DNA of 64,000 nucleotides from positions 1 to 64,000 of the forward strand of contig NZ_WAJT01000003.1 in assembly GCF_009650605.1 (NCBI RefSeq), in the 5' to 3' direction. Source of the DNA: Labrenzia sp. CE80 (GTDB lineage Bacteria > Pseudomonadota > Alphaproteobacteria > Rhizobiales > Stappiaceae). Within the stretch, counting starts at the first letter, position 1. Each line of letters opens with the position of its first letter. Shown one piece after another: positions 54,213 through 63,352 of the stretch. The translations under genes and the position numbers were made by a program. The notes under the pieces are model-generated. The model searched no databases, had not been told where the DNA came from, and was given only the letters and a program-made list of their open reading frames with translations.

Positions 54213-56102
54213 TCAGTTGAAGAAACGCGGGCGTTTCGGTTTGTCCTCGTCCTCATCGTCATCAAGTCCCGGATCATCCGGCATTCTGGCGAAAGGCAGT
54301 TCGATCGGGATCTTCAGATCCTCATCAGCCGCCGCCTGTTTGTTCGCAGAAGCCGGGGCCCTGATCTCGGTTTCATCGACCACAGCTGCAGCAGTGGCCG
54401 TCTCGGCGCTAGTCCCTGCCTTGGCAGGCGACTCCTCAGCCATATCGCTCTTGTCGGACGCAGGCTCTGCCTTGCTGACGTCAGACGTGGCAGTCGCCGC
54501 GACACCACCATCGGAGCTATCTGTGAGGTCCTGTGGGCGCTTTGCATGGCCGACATCATCCGTCGTGCCCTCATAGCCGGCCGTGGCATCCGGGGAGGGT
54601 GCTGACTTTGCAGGCTCCTCCTGCGCGGCTGCTGTGACACCGGCCTCCGCTTTGATCACCTCCGGCTCAGCCTCTTTCGCCGAAGCCGCAGCTTGTGGGG
54701 CTTCTTCAGCAACGATGATCGCCGGCTCGACAGTTGCCGTTGCTGTGGTCGCCGACACGACCGGCAAGGCGGGCGCATCAAACATTGCGTCTTCGATCAC
54801 GTCGCCACGACCATCGTCGTCAAAGCCTGAGGGCGTCTTCCAATCAAAGGCATCGAGCTTGCCAGTGACAGGAGAGACCGCTTGCCACTCACGAGACACG
54901 ACGCCGTCTGCGATCCACGCTTTGTCGAGCGGCGCGTGAACGGCGCGCGACAACCAGTCGCGCATGCGTCCCCGGTCGCCATGCTCGGCTTCTTCCAGCT
55001 CCGCCATCATCAGGAAGGCGCCACGCACCGGTTCGGAGCGCAGAACCTTTTTCAGTTGCTCCCGCGCGTCATCGAACTCGCGTGCGTCGAGAGCTGCACG
55101 GGCAACGGCCATGGCGCCCACATTGGTGTTGGCGCGCTGGCCTGCCAGAGACTTCACGCGTTTCAGGCGGTCCACAGCCGAATCGCCGCTGCGAACATGC
55201 GCATAGGCCTCCGCTAGATCCGGGTGCGGTGAAACCCGCCAGGTGGATTCGATCAGCTTGGAAGCCTTGCGAATTTCGCCCTTGCGGGTCGCAAGCCGTG
55301 CGGCCAGGGCAGCGGCCGGCACCAGATCCAGCGCAAGACCATGCGCTTCCTTCGCCAGAGAATACGCCCGATCCGGCTCGCCGCTTTCCAGGTTCTGAGC
55401 AAGCGCGGTCAGCACCACAGCCCTATGCCGACGATAGGTTTTCTTGTCGAGCATCTTGGCGGTGTAATTGCGCTCGAGCGTTTTCAGCGCCTCTTCCCAA
55501 TGGCTCGCGACAGCCTGATAGCCGAGCACCGCCTTTCCGGCCCATTCCAGGCCAGGCATTTCACGGGCCGCTTCTTCAGCGTAGTGGCGCGCAGCAACTG
55601 GTTCCTGTTGCCGCTCGGCTTCAATAAAGAGACCATGCAGGCCGAGTGCCCGCGTCTTCTTTTCTTCCAGCATTGCCTCGAAACGCTCCCGCGCTTCTTC
55701 ATCGCGCCCGGCCAACTGTGCTGTCTGTGCCAGAAGCAGCTTTGTTGCCGGTTCATCGTTCAAAAGCCGATCCGCATCCAGACCGTGACGGCGCGCCTGT
55801 TTGGCGTTGCCCGTGCCCAGCGCAATCAGCCCACTGGAGAGGGCTTCGTATCCCTTGTCCTTCCGCCTGCGCTTGAAAAAGCGTGTAGCAATCTTGGGCG
55901 AGCGGAGCACCGTAAGCACAATCCAGACCGCCAGGAGAAAGGCGATCAGGGCCAATCCCGCGACCAGCCCCACGATCACAGGTGGTTTTTCCCAGACATA
56001 GCCTTGCCAGCTGATCGACACGACGCCCGGCAGGTCGGACATCCATGCAAACCCCATGGTCACGGCGAAAAGAATGGCAAAAAAGATCAGGACCCGGATC
56101 AT
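54213..56102 (-). CDS. hemY: HemY family protein (heme locus, TPR)
   Basis: Inner-membrane protein of the HemY type (the tetratricopeptide protein of the hemCDXY region, not protoporphyrinogen oxidase); its role in heme synthesis is still poorly defined. Two membrane helices at about 1-20 and 41-65 form the HemY N-terminal domain, with 'SISWQGYVWEKPPVIVG' between. TPR helices follow to about residue 420, then a long Ala/Glu/Thr-rich acidic tail ending 'EDKPKRPRFFN'. 629 residues; the tail is longer than usual in HemY. Directly downstream of the mitofilin-family gene in the hem block. Confidence 0.92.
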   Translation of the reverse strand: MIRVLIFFAILFAVTMGFAWMSDLPGVVSISWQGYVWEKPPVIVGLVAGLALIAFLLAVWIVLTVLRSPKIATRFFKRRRKDKGYEALSSGLIALGTGNAKQARRHGLDADRLLNDEPATKLLLAQTAQLAGRDEEARERFEAMLEEKKTRALGLHGLFIEAERQQEPVAARHYAEEAAREMPGLEWAGKAVLGYQAVASHWEEALKTLERNYTAKMLDKKTYRRHRAVVLTALAQNLESGEPDRAYSLAKEAHGLALDLVPAAALAARLATRKGEIRKASKLIESTWRVSPHPDLAEAYAHVRSGDSAVDRLKRVKSLAGQRANTNVGAMAVARAALDAREFDDAREQLKKVLRSEPVRGAFLMMAELEEAEHGDRGRMRDWLSRAVHAPLDKAWIADGVVSREWQAVSPVTGKLDAFDWKTPSGFDDDGRGDVIEDAMFDAPALPVVSATTATATVEPAIIVAEEAPQAAASAKEAEPEVIKAEAGVTAAAQEEPAKSAPSPDATAGYEGTTDDVGHAKRPQDLTDSSDGGVAATATSDVSKAEPASDKSDMAEESPAKAGTSAETATAAAVVDETEIRAPASANKQAAADEDLKIPIELPFARMPDDPGLDDDEDEDKPKRPRFFN

Positions 56103-56180
56103 TCCGTTAGCTCCTTGGCTTTAACCGGGCACAGTCCGGTCATTCGCTGTCTGCCCAAATGCATGGGCGAAAAATTCGGC

Positions 56181-57956
56181 TCAACTGTCCTTGCGCGACA
56201 GGGCGTTCAGGACTTCGCTGGAGGCTGCATCAGTCAGGCGGTCAATTGCCACGCGCGCTTCGGCACGCTGAGCCCAATCCGCACCAACGGCCTTCGCCTC
56301 CTCCGGCAAGGCCGCATAGGCTTCAAGACCTGAGGCCAGATCCCCCTTGGCAACCGCCCGTTCCATCCGCCTCAGGACCGCATCCGGTCCGGTTCCGCTT
56401 TCATCGCCGGGGCCGCGAACCGCGATGATCGACTTGGCGCCCGCCAGGAGGCTGTCGAGCATGTCGCCCGAGCGCGCCGGCTCCGAGAACTTGGCGAACA
56501 TCGCACGGGCAACCTTGGGAAATTCCGCGATCAGCACCGATACCGGAGCCACGCCGCTCTTCGCATGCGCCTCAAGTGCGGCAAGGTCCGTGTCCTTGGG
56601 CAGGCCGGCCTTGACTGCAGCCAGCTCTGTTTCATAAGGCCGTCCGGAATCCACGGCAGATTTCAACGCAGAGACAGACAGGGCGCGGGCCGCCACTTCG
56701 CGCGCTGTCGCATCGCCCATGGTCGCTTCAACGGCAGCCAGGCGCTTCGACAACGCATCAAGCTCTTCGCGTACCTTTGCCAGATCCGCAGCCTGCTTTT
56801 CACCAGCCGTCCTGATATCGGACGACAGGGTTGCGAGGGTTTCGCTCGCCCGAGCCTGACTGTCAGCGAGGGTCTTCAGGGACACGTCAGAGGTGGACAC
56901 CGCCGTCTGGGCGGCTTTTGCCGTCGCCTCGACATTCTCCAGCCGGGTCGTCATGTCCGTCAGACTGGAGGAGACCGCTTGGATCTGCGTCTCAATCCCG
57001 CTGGTCTTGGCAGCCGCGCTTTCCGCAACCTCAACGCGCTTTTCAAGATCCGTCAGCGCTGCTGGCGCGACACCAGTCTCACTTGTACCGGCGCTCGCTA
57101 CCTGAGCGGAGAGTGTGTCAAAGGCCGATTTCAGGTCGGAAACTTCCGTCTCCAGCGCAGTGGATGCAGCAGCCGGCGCTTCGGTGGCCAGCCCTTCGAT
57201 CCGCTGTTCGAGACCATCAAGACGATCTGTAACTCCAGCACCTGCATCAGGCGCGCTTGCCAGGCTCTCGACTTTCTGCTCCAGCCCGGACAGCCGATTA
57301 AGCGCATCGCTCACGTCCGAATTCAGGGACTCGGATTGCTCGGGCTGCAACTTCAACAGGCCAGAGACATGAAGGCCGTAGGCGCCGCCGAGAACCACCG
57401 CACCGCCGATGAGCGCCGCGACCAGAACGCCGAATGCGCCAACACCGCCCTTTTCGCCAGAAGGCGCAGGCGGCGGCGAAAACGACTTCGAACCAGAGGA
57501 ACTGCTCGCGGAAGACGGTTTGGATGTCGATGCCGAGGAAGCTTGTGACTTGGAAGGCTCGGTCGCGGGCTTTGCCGCCGTCGCGCCCGGCGCCGTCTTG
57601 GCACCTGCTCCCGTGGCCGAAGAAGCAGTGCTCGACGTACTTGTGCTGGAAGAACGCGCGCTGCTTGACGGCGGGACAGAAGAGGGCTTCGGAGGTGTCG
57701 CACTGCTGCTCGTAGAAGAGGTGGAGGCAGTCGACGTCGTCGGCTTGGTTGTGCTGGTAGCGGTAGAATCAGGCGTCTTTGATCCGACTTTCTCAGGCTT
57801 CAGATCGATCGTGACGGGACGTTTTCCCGCTCCGCTGCTTGTTGCAGAAGTCGCTGACGTCGGTTTTGCCGACGTCGAAGAACTGCCCGGACCGGTTCCA
57901 GAACTGGAAGACGTTCCGCTAGGCTTCTTGCCGGAAGTGTCGTTGTCCGATGCCAT
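56181..57956 (-). CDS. Mitofilin (Mic60) family membrane protein
   Basis: 591 residues. An N-terminal 165-residue Ser/Thr/Ala/Pro-rich disordered stretch precedes one membrane helix (about 171-193), a long coiled coil with 'LDGLEQRIEGLATEAPA'-type heptads (about 205-420), and a C-terminal helical mitofilin domain ('SVLIAEFPKVARAMFAKFSE', 'LEAYAALPEEAKAVGADWAQ'). Alphaproteobacterial Mic60 homologues lie in the heme locus next to hemY and help shape membranes and contact the outer membrane; gene order here matches. It may act on envelope architecture and not in heme synthesis itself. The Ser-rich start is unusually long. Confidence 0.88.
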   Translation of the reverse strand: MASDNDTSGKKPSGTSSSSGTGPGSSSTSAKPTSATSATSSGAGKRPVTIDLKPEKVGSKTPDSTATSTTKPTTSTASTSSTSSSATPPKPSSVPPSSSARSSSTSTSSTASSATGAGAKTAPGATAAKPATEPSKSQASSASTSKPSSASSSSGSKSFSPPPAPSGEKGGVGAFGVLVAALIGGAVVLGGAYGLHVSGLLKLQPEQSESLNSDVSDALNRLSGLEQKVESLASAPDAGAGVTDRLDGLEQRIEGLATEAPAAASTALETEVSDLKSAFDTLSAQVASAGTSETGVAPAALTDLEKRVEVAESAAAKTSGIETQIQAVSSSLTDMTTRLENVEATAKAAQTAVSTSDVSLKTLADSQARASETLATLSSDIRTAGEKQAADLAKVREELDALSKRLAAVEATMGDATAREVAARALSVSALKSAVDSGRPYETELAAVKAGLPKDTDLAALEAHAKSGVAPVSVLIAEFPKVARAMFAKFSEPARSGDMLDSLLAGAKSIIAVRGPGDESGTGPDAVLRRMERAVAKGDLASGLEAYAALPEEAKAVGADWAQRAEARVAIDRLTDAASSEVLNALSRKDS

Positions 57957-58090
57957 TTGCTAGTCTCCTCACCGTCCGACGGGCCACGTCGCAAAGCCCG
58001 TCAAGGCCACTATACACACCCGCTGCGGGAGCGGTAGAGAAACGGCGGGCGTTTTGCCGCGCTGCGGAAACAACGACTCCACCGCTTCGG

Positions 58091-58798
58091 TTAACAACCT
58101 GTTAAAGCCTGCGCGAACAGTGCCTCTTCAGTTGGGTGCGCCGCAACTTCAACACAAGCCGTATCCGGCAACGCTGCGGCAACCTGCTGCGATATAGCAA
58201 TGACGCGCAAGCTGGACAAAAGCCCCATTAACTCATGATCAGCCAAGGCTGAAAGCAACGCTTCCGCCGTTCGGCGCGAGTAAAGCAGAAGCGCATCGAG
58301 TTCCCCAGATTTAAGCACCTCCAGAACCGCCGGTTCAAGATCTGTGACGCGATCCATCCGATAGACTTCGACCAGACCGCAGGCCACAGCGCCGCGGTGC
58401 AGATGGCCTTCGAGGTCCCCGGCCCGATCCGCTGCAGCAAGATACAACACACGGCCCCAAGGCGCCTCTGCCAGGATGAGGTTGACCAGATCGGCAAAGT
58501 CGCCATTTGCCGACAGCACACGGTCAAAGCCAGCAGCGCGCATCGCTTCGGCGCTTCGATTCCCCACCGTATAAACGGGCAATTCAAGGAGCGCGGAAAG
58601 ATCGGCGCGGTCAGCAAGCAGTCCGCCAACCCGACCGCTTGTCACAGCCAAGGCTGACACACCGGCGAGATCCAATTCTCCCGGATCGGTCGCCACCATT
58701 TTCAGCATCGGCGCTTCCACCGCCTCATGCCCCAGCGCTCTGAGCCGTTCGGCACTTCGGGCGCAATCTGGTGCAGGGCGTGTGAGAAGGAAGCGCAT
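58091..58798 (-). CDS. hemD: Uroporphyrinogen-III synthase
   Basis: Closes hydroxymethylbilane to uroporphyrinogen III, inverting ring D. 235 residues from the ATG at 58798, 4 bases after the hemC stop. Sequence conservation is low, as usual for this enzyme: 'MRFLLTRPAPDCARSAERLR' at the start, 'LAVTSGRVGGLLADRADLSA' and 'LLYSRRTAEALLSALADHEL' in the second domain. Position directly after hemC secures the call. A longer frame to 58912 would overlap hemC and is unlikely. Confidence 0.91.
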   Translation of the reverse strand: MRFLLTRPAPDCARSAERLRALGHEAVEAPMLKMVATDPGELDLAGVSALAVTSGRVGGLLADRADLSALLELPVYTVGNRSAEAMRAAGFDRVLSANGDFADLVNLILAEAPWGRVLYLAAADRAGDLEGHLHRGAVACGLVEVYRMDRVTDLEPAVLEVLKSGELDALLLYSRRTAEALLSALADHELMGLLSSLRVIAISQQVAAALPDTACVEVAAHPTEEALFAQALTGC

Positions 58799-58802
58799 TG
58801 GA

Positions 58803-59726
58803 TCAGCTGGCCAGGAAATTCGGTCCGGCGATGGCTTTGAGCGCTTCGCCGGCGTCACGGCCAAGGGCAAGAGCGTCCGCTGCCGGTCCCTCGCGGGCGA
58901 TGTCATGAACAACCGATCCGTCCGGCTTCAGGATTGTGCCCTTGAAAGTAATCCGGTCACCCTCGACAAGCGCAAGACCGCCGATCGGTGTGCGGCAGGA
59001 ACCATCCAGCACGGCAAGAAACGCCCGTTCCGCATCGAGCCGAACCTGCGTTTCCTGATCATGAATTGCGGCAAGCAGTTCGAGGGTCCGCCCGTCCTTT
59101 TCACGGCTTTCAATGCAGATAGCCCCCTGCCCGACTGCAGGAAGAAAGTCGTCCGGCTCCAGAAGGCTGGTTACCACGTCGCCAAGACCGAGCCGCTTCA
59201 GTCCCGCATAGGCCAGGAGCGTCGCATCGACCTGTCCCTCGGCGAGCTTTCTCAGCCGCGTCTGCACATTGCCGCGATACATCACCACCTCGATGTCAGG
59301 GCGCAGGCGCTTGATCATCGCCTGCCGGCGCAGCGAACTGGACCCGACAACCGCGTTCTGAGGCAGATCCATCAAGGTCTCGGCCTTGTGCGAGATGAAC
59401 GCATCACGCACATCCTCACGCGGCAGAAAAGCCGTCAGGGCCAGTCCTTCCGGCAACACGGTCGGCATGTCCTTGGAAGAATGGACCGCAAGATCAATTC
59501 GCCCGTCCAGCAGCGCTTCTTCGATTTCCTTCGTAAACAAGCCTTTGCCGCCAACTTCGGAAAGAGGCCGATCCTGGATCTGGTCGCCGGACGTCTTGAT
59601 GACGACGATCTCGAAGGCGTCTTCGTCGATCCCATGTGCAGCCATCAGGCGGGCACGTGTTTCCTGGGCCTGGGCAAGAGCGAGAGCGCTTCCACGCGTT
59701 CCGATACGCAAAGGTTTTGATTGCAA
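58803..59726 (-). CDS. hemC: Hydroxymethylbilane synthase (porphobilinogen deaminase), TTG start
   Basis: Joins four porphobilinogens into hydroxymethylbilane. 307 residues: start 'PLRIGTRGSALALAQAQETR', substrate-binding arginines in 'VGSSSLRRQAMIKRLRPD', and the cofactor cysteine in 'LDGSCRTPIGGLALV' that holds the dipyrromethane. In this frame a TGA lies one codon before position 59726 and no ATG fits, so translation must start at TTG (59726, or a second TTG five codons later). First gene of hemC-hemD-mitofilin-hemY, divergent from tsaD. Confidence 0.95.
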   Translation of the reverse strand: MQSKPLRIGTRGSALALAQAQETRARLMAAHGIDEDAFEIVVIKTSGDQIQDRPLSEVGGKGLFTKEIEEALLDGRIDLAVHSSKDMPTVLPEGLALTAFLPREDVRDAFISHKAETLMDLPQNAVVGSSSLRRQAMIKRLRPDIEVVMYRGNVQTRLRKLAEGQVDATLLAYAGLKRLGLGDVVTSLLEPDDFLPAVGQGAICIESREKDGRTLELLAAIHDQETQVRLDAERAFLAVLDGSCRTPIGGLALVEGDRITFKGTILKPDGSVVHDIAREGPAADALALGRDAGEALKAIAGPNFLAS

Positions 59727-59832
59727 GGATCAGCATCCCGATGTTAGGGCGCGCTTGGGGTCACAAACGCAAAGACAACTTGGTCGTCAGATGATAGGCC
59801 GTTGAGTACCATTGGCCAATGCAGCAGAAGCA

Positions 59833-60939
59833 ATGAATTCAGACATTTCCGCTTGCGACATGCCGTCGCTGACCGTCCTGGGCATTGAAACCAGCTGCGA
59901 TGAAACCGCAGCGGCCATCGTGCGTGGACCGGCAAATGCTGAAATTCTGTCCAATGTCGTCCGCTCGCAGATCGACGAGCACACCGAATTCGGCGGCGTC
60001 GTGCCCGAAATCGCCGCACGCGCGCACATCGAAGTGCTGGACCGCATCATCGATGAGGCCATGAAAAACGCCGACTGCGACTGGGACGACATCGATGCCG
60101 TGGCCGCGACCGCCGGCCCTGGCCTCATCGGCGGCGTCATCGTGGGTCTTATGACCGCGAAAGGCATCGCCATGGCCGCCGGCAAACCGCTGGTCGCGGT
60201 GAACCATCTGGAAGGCCACGCCCTGACGGCACGCCTGACCGATGACCTTGAGTTTCCGTTTTTGCTGCTTCTGGTCTCCGGCGGTCACAGTCAATTTCTT
60301 CTGGTCAAGGGCGTCGGCGACTACGAGCGGCTCGGCACCACAATCGACGATGCGATTGGCGAAGCCTTTGACAAGACCGCCAAGCTCCTCGACCTGCCCT
60401 ACCCTGGCGGTCCTGCCGTCGAGCGCATGGCGGCACAGGGCGATGTTTCCCGCTTCAAGCTGCCACGGCCGCTTCTGGATCGGCCCGGCCTCGATATGTC
60501 CTTTGCGGGTCTGAAGACGGCACTTCGGACCCAGGCCAAAAAGCTGGAACCCATCGACGACCAGACGGTCGCCGATCTTTGCGCCGCCTTTCAACGCGCC
60601 GTGGCCGATGTTCTGGCCAGCCGGACCAAATCGGCACTCTCCCTGTTCGAAGACAGATTCCCGGGCCGTCCGCCCGTCGTGGTGGTCGCTGGAGGCGTTG
60701 CCGCGAACAAGGAAATTCGCTCGGCACTCACCAGCACTGCATCTGAGGCCAATGCACGTTTCATTGCGCCGCCCTTGCAGCTTTGCACCGACAATGCGGC
60801 GATGATCGCCTGGGCCGGCATCGAAAAAATGCGCCTCGGGCCCGTCGACGACATGGCAACCTCCCCGCGACCGCGGTGGCCACTGGACCAAACCGCGAGC
60901 GGCGTGCTCGGCTCCGGCAAGAAGGGCGCAAAGGTCTAA
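59833..60939 (+). CDS. tsaD: tRNA N6-adenosine threonylcarbamoyltransferase TsaD
   Basis: Transfers threonylcarbamoyl to A37 of ANN-decoding tRNAs, together with TsaB, TsaC and TsaE. The ASKHA fold begins 'VLGIETSCDETAAAIVRG'; the metal motif H-x3-H is in 'AVNHLEGHALTARL', and the nucleotide site includes 'VVAGGVAANKEIRSAL'. About 368 residues from the ATG at 59833; an in-frame TTG at 59812 and an ATG at 59860 are alternatives, none with a good ribosome binding site. The hemC/tsaD divergence is conserved in Hyphomicrobiales. Confidence 0.96.
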   Translation: MNSDISACDMPSLTVLGIETSCDETAAAIVRGPANAEILSNVVRSQIDEHTEFGGVVPEIAARAHIEVLDRIIDEAMKNADCDWDDIDAVAATAGPGLIGGVIVGLMTAKGIAMAAGKPLVAVNHLEGHALTARLTDDLEFPFLLLLVSGGHSQFLLVKGVGDYERLGTTIDDAIGEAFDKTAKLLDLPYPGGPAVERMAAQGDVSRFKLPRPLLDRPGLDMSFAGLKTALRTQAKKLEPIDDQTVADLCAAFQRAVADVLASRTKSALSLFEDRFPGRPPVVVVAGGVAANKEIRSALTSTASEANARFIAPPLQLCTDNAAMIAWAGIEKMRLGPVDDMATSPRPRWPLDQTASGVLGSGKKGAKV

Positions 60940-61031
60940 CCGGCACAAATGTGTGTGGCTGCAAGCTTGCGGTTTCCCAGCCGCCGGGAAGTTGATAGGT
61001 AGTGTGATCTTTCCTGGCACCGGATTCGATT

Positions 61032-61529
61032 ATGCGCATCTACCACAAGGCCTATGTCTATCTGACCTGTGGCGACAGACTGCTGGTCTTTGATGAGCCG
61101 GATACGCCTGAGCTCGGCCTGCAAGTGCCAGGCGGCACCATCGATCCCGGAGAAAGCTACCTGATCGGCGCGCGCCGCGAGTTCATCGAGGAAACCGGTC
61201 TTACGCTGGACACCGCGTTCGAACACTTCGCGGACCAGGACCTCCCGTTTGAAACCATGGCCGCCGATGGTAAAATCCAGGCACCGCTCAACAGGCCCCT
61301 CAAGGGCCGCCACTTGCGCAAACTTTACCACGCCACGATCGACACAGCGCCAAAGGAAGAGTGGGAGCATTTCGAAATGAGCCCCAGCAACGGCGGTCCG
61401 CCGATCCGCTTCCGATTGTTCTGGCTGGATCTGCATGATCCAAGAGCAATGGATCCCGGCAATTTCTTTGCAGAATTTGGCGCTCAACTGGATCCGCTGC
61501 GTCAGCGCATCCAAGGAGCCAGATCATGA
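61032..61529 (+). CDS. NUDIX hydrolase
   Basis: 165 residues with a complete Nudix box in 'GTIDPGESYLIGARREFIEE' followed by TGL. Flanking sequence ('KAYVYLTCGDRLLVFDEPD', 'LRKLYHATIDTAPKEEWEHF') is not that of MutT or a known specific pyrophosphatase, so the substrate is unknown. Its stop overlaps the gpsA start (ATGA), so it is co-transcribed with gpsA. Confidence 0.87.
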   Translation: MRIYHKAYVYLTCGDRLLVFDEPDTPELGLQVPGGTIDPGESYLIGARREFIEETGLTLDTAFEHFADQDLPFETMAADGKIQAPLNRPLKGRHLRKLYHATIDTAPKEEWEHFEMSPSNGGPPIRFRLFWLDLHDPRAMDPGNFFAEFGAQLDPLRQRIQGARS

Positions 61530-62539
61530 GGCCGATCAACAAGATTGCCGTTCTTGGCGGCGGCGCATGGGGCACGGCTCTGGCGCTAACCGCGGCCCGT
61601 GCAGGCCGGCAGGTGACCCTTTGGGCCCGCGATCCGAATGTTGTCTCCGAGATCAGGTCTCGCCAGCACAACCCGCGTTATCTGCCGGGAATCACCTTCG
61701 ATGAGAAGATCGAGGCAACCAGCGACTTGCGCGACGTCGGCTCCGCCGATGCCCTGCTTCTGGTGACGCCCGCACAAACCACCCGGGAAACGCTGCGCGC
61801 ACTCACTGAAATCGGAATCTTCGCCGTTCCGATCGTTCTCTGCGCCAAGGGGATCGAGCAAAGCTCCGGAAAACTGCTCTCTCAGATCCTCGCCGAGGAA
61901 CTGCCGGATGCAATTCCAGCCATCCTGTCCGGTCCCAGTTTCGCTGATGATGTTGCAAAGGGCCTGCCGACAGCGGTCACCGTTGCCTGTGAGAACAGCG
62001 ACACTGCCGAAATGCTGGCGATTGCCATGGCCGCACCGTCCTTCCGCCCCTACGCATCGACCGACGTCACCGGCGCACAGGTCGGCGGCTCGCTCAAGAA
62101 TGTGCTCGCGATCGCCTGTGGTGCCGTCGTGGGCCGGAAGCTCGGCGCCAGCGCCCAGGCAGCCCTCACGGCCAGAGGCTTTGCCGAACTGACACGACTT
62201 GGATCAGCGCTTGGCGCGCAAAATGAGACGCTCACCGGGCTGTCCGGCCTCGGCGACCTTGTTCTGACTTGTTCTTCGACGCAATCCCGCAATTTCCGTT
62301 TTGGCATCGAGTTGGGCGAAGGCCGCAAAGCCGCTGACCTGATCGCAGAGGGCGGCAAATTGGCGGAAGGTGCTCATACAGCCAGAGTTGCCGTCGAGCT
62401 CGGCCGCCGCCACGATGTGGAATTGCCGATTTGCGAAGTCGTCGCGGCAATCATCAGCGGCACTTTGTCCATCGACAAGGCGCTGACCACCCTCATGTCC
62501 CGGCCGTTGAAGCATGAAGCCGAAAGCGGCCGAAACTGA
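61526..62539 (+). CDS. gpsA: Glycerol-3-phosphate dehydrogenase [NAD(P)+]
   Basis: Reduces dihydroxyacetone phosphate to sn-glycerol 3-phosphate for phospholipid synthesis. 337 residues: nucleotide-binding 'AVLGGGAWGTALALTAARAG', 'LSGPSFADDVAKGLPTAVTV', and the catalytic-lysine region 'GGSLKNVLAIACGAVVGRKL'; 'GLSGLGDLVLTCSSTQSRNF' is the family signature. Translationally coupled to the NUDIX gene. Heads a run of small plus-strand genes to the end of the window. Confidence 0.96.
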   Translation: MRPINKIAVLGGGAWGTALALTAARAGRQVTLWARDPNVVSEIRSRQHNPRYLPGITFDEKIEATSDLRDVGSADALLLVTPAQTTRETLRALTEIGIFAVPIVLCAKGIEQSSGKLLSQILAEELPDAIPAILSGPSFADDVAKGLPTAVTVACENSDTAEMLAIAMAAPSFRPYASTDVTGAQVGGSLKNVLAIACGAVVGRKLGASAQAALTARGFAELTRLGSALGAQNETLTGLSGLGDLVLTCSSTQSRNFRFGIELGEGRKAADLIAEGGKLAEGAHTARVAVELGRRHDVELPICEVVAAIISGTLSIDKALTTLMSRPLKHEAESGRN

Positions 62540-62617
62540 CCAGGTGTTTTGGTGAAACCCCCATTGAGTTTCGCCATGGTCAGACCTAACCTCCGGCGAA
62601 AACAGGAGATCTCTTCA

Positions 62618-62908
62618 ATGCTCTATGCTCTCATTTGCACAGACAAGCCGGGCGCACTTCAGGTCCGCCTCGACAACCGCGCCGCTCATCTCGAGTTTCT
62701 CAAGGGCCTCGGCGATGGTCTCAAGGCAGCCGGTCCCTTCCTGGACGACGACGGCAAAATGACCGGATCTCTGGTCGTGATCGAGGCCGCCAACCGCGAC
62801 GAAGCCCTGGCCATTTCCCAGGAAGACCCCTATGCGCATGCGGATCTTTTCGAAAGCGTTGAGATCCGTCCGTGGAACTGGGCCGTCAAGAATCCGGAGA
62901 CAAAGTAA
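62618..62908 (+). CDS. YciI-like protein
   Basis: 96-residue single-domain protein of the YciI (ferredoxin-like barrel) family: 'MLYALICTDKPGALQVRLDN', 'AAHLEFLKGLGDGLKAAGPF' with the conserved His, and 'EDPYAHADLFESVEIRPWNW' with the His-Asp pair. The biochemical role is unknown. AGGAG precedes the ATG at 62618; the longer frame to 62549 is not supported. Its TAA abuts the GTG of the next gene. Confidence 0.89.
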   Translation: MLYALICTDKPGALQVRLDNRAAHLEFLKGLGDGLKAAGPFLDDDGKMTGSLVVIEAANRDEALAISQEDPYAHADLFESVEIRPWNWAVKNPETK

Positions 62909-63334
62909 GTGCAATACTGGCTAATCAAGTCCGAGCCGGACAAATGGTCCTGGGAACAGCAGAAGGCCAAGGGTGAAGAAGGCGAACCCTGGGACGGCAT
63001 TCGCAACTACCAGGCGCGCAACAACATGCGGGCGATGGAAATCGGCGACAAGGCTTTTTTCTATCATTCCAACATCGGTAAGGAAGTTGTCGGCGTCGTC
63101 GAGGTCTGCAGTGAAATTCATCCGGACCCGAAGACCGACGACCCGCGTTGGGAATGCGTCGATTTCAAAGCCGTCTGCGACATTCCCAAGCCCGTCACCC
63201 TGGCAGATGTCAAGGCCGAGCCTCGGCTTGCCGACATGTCGCTCGTCACCTCGATGCGCCTGTCGGTCCAGCCGGTCAAGGAAGACGAGTGGAACCTCGT
63301 TTGCGAAATGGGCGGGCTGGACAAACCGGCCTGA
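62909..63334 (+). CDS. EVE domain-containing protein
   Basis: 141-residue EVE protein (PUA-like fold), opening with the hallmark 'YWLIKSEPDKWSWEQQ' and 'WDGIRNYQARNNMRAMEIGD'. EVE domains bind modified DNA or RNA bases; the standalone bacterial form is widespread and its ligand uncertain. Starts with GTG immediately after the YciI stop. The gene set gpsA-yciI-EVE-methyltransferase looks like one transcription unit. Confidence 0.92.
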   Translation: MQYWLIKSEPDKWSWEQQKAKGEEGEPWDGIRNYQARNNMRAMEIGDKAFFYHSNIGKEVVGVVEVCSEIHPDPKTDDPRWECVDFKAVCDIPKPVTLADVKAEPRLADMSLVTSMRLSVQPVKEDEWNLVCEMGGLDKPA

Positions 63335-63352
63335 GGCGATCGGAGCACGGAT

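Noticed and set aside
58782..59720. 312-codon plus-strand frame opposite hemC
   Set aside because: It mirrors hemC codon by codon; hemC is clearly the real gene from its cofactor cysteine and neighbours.
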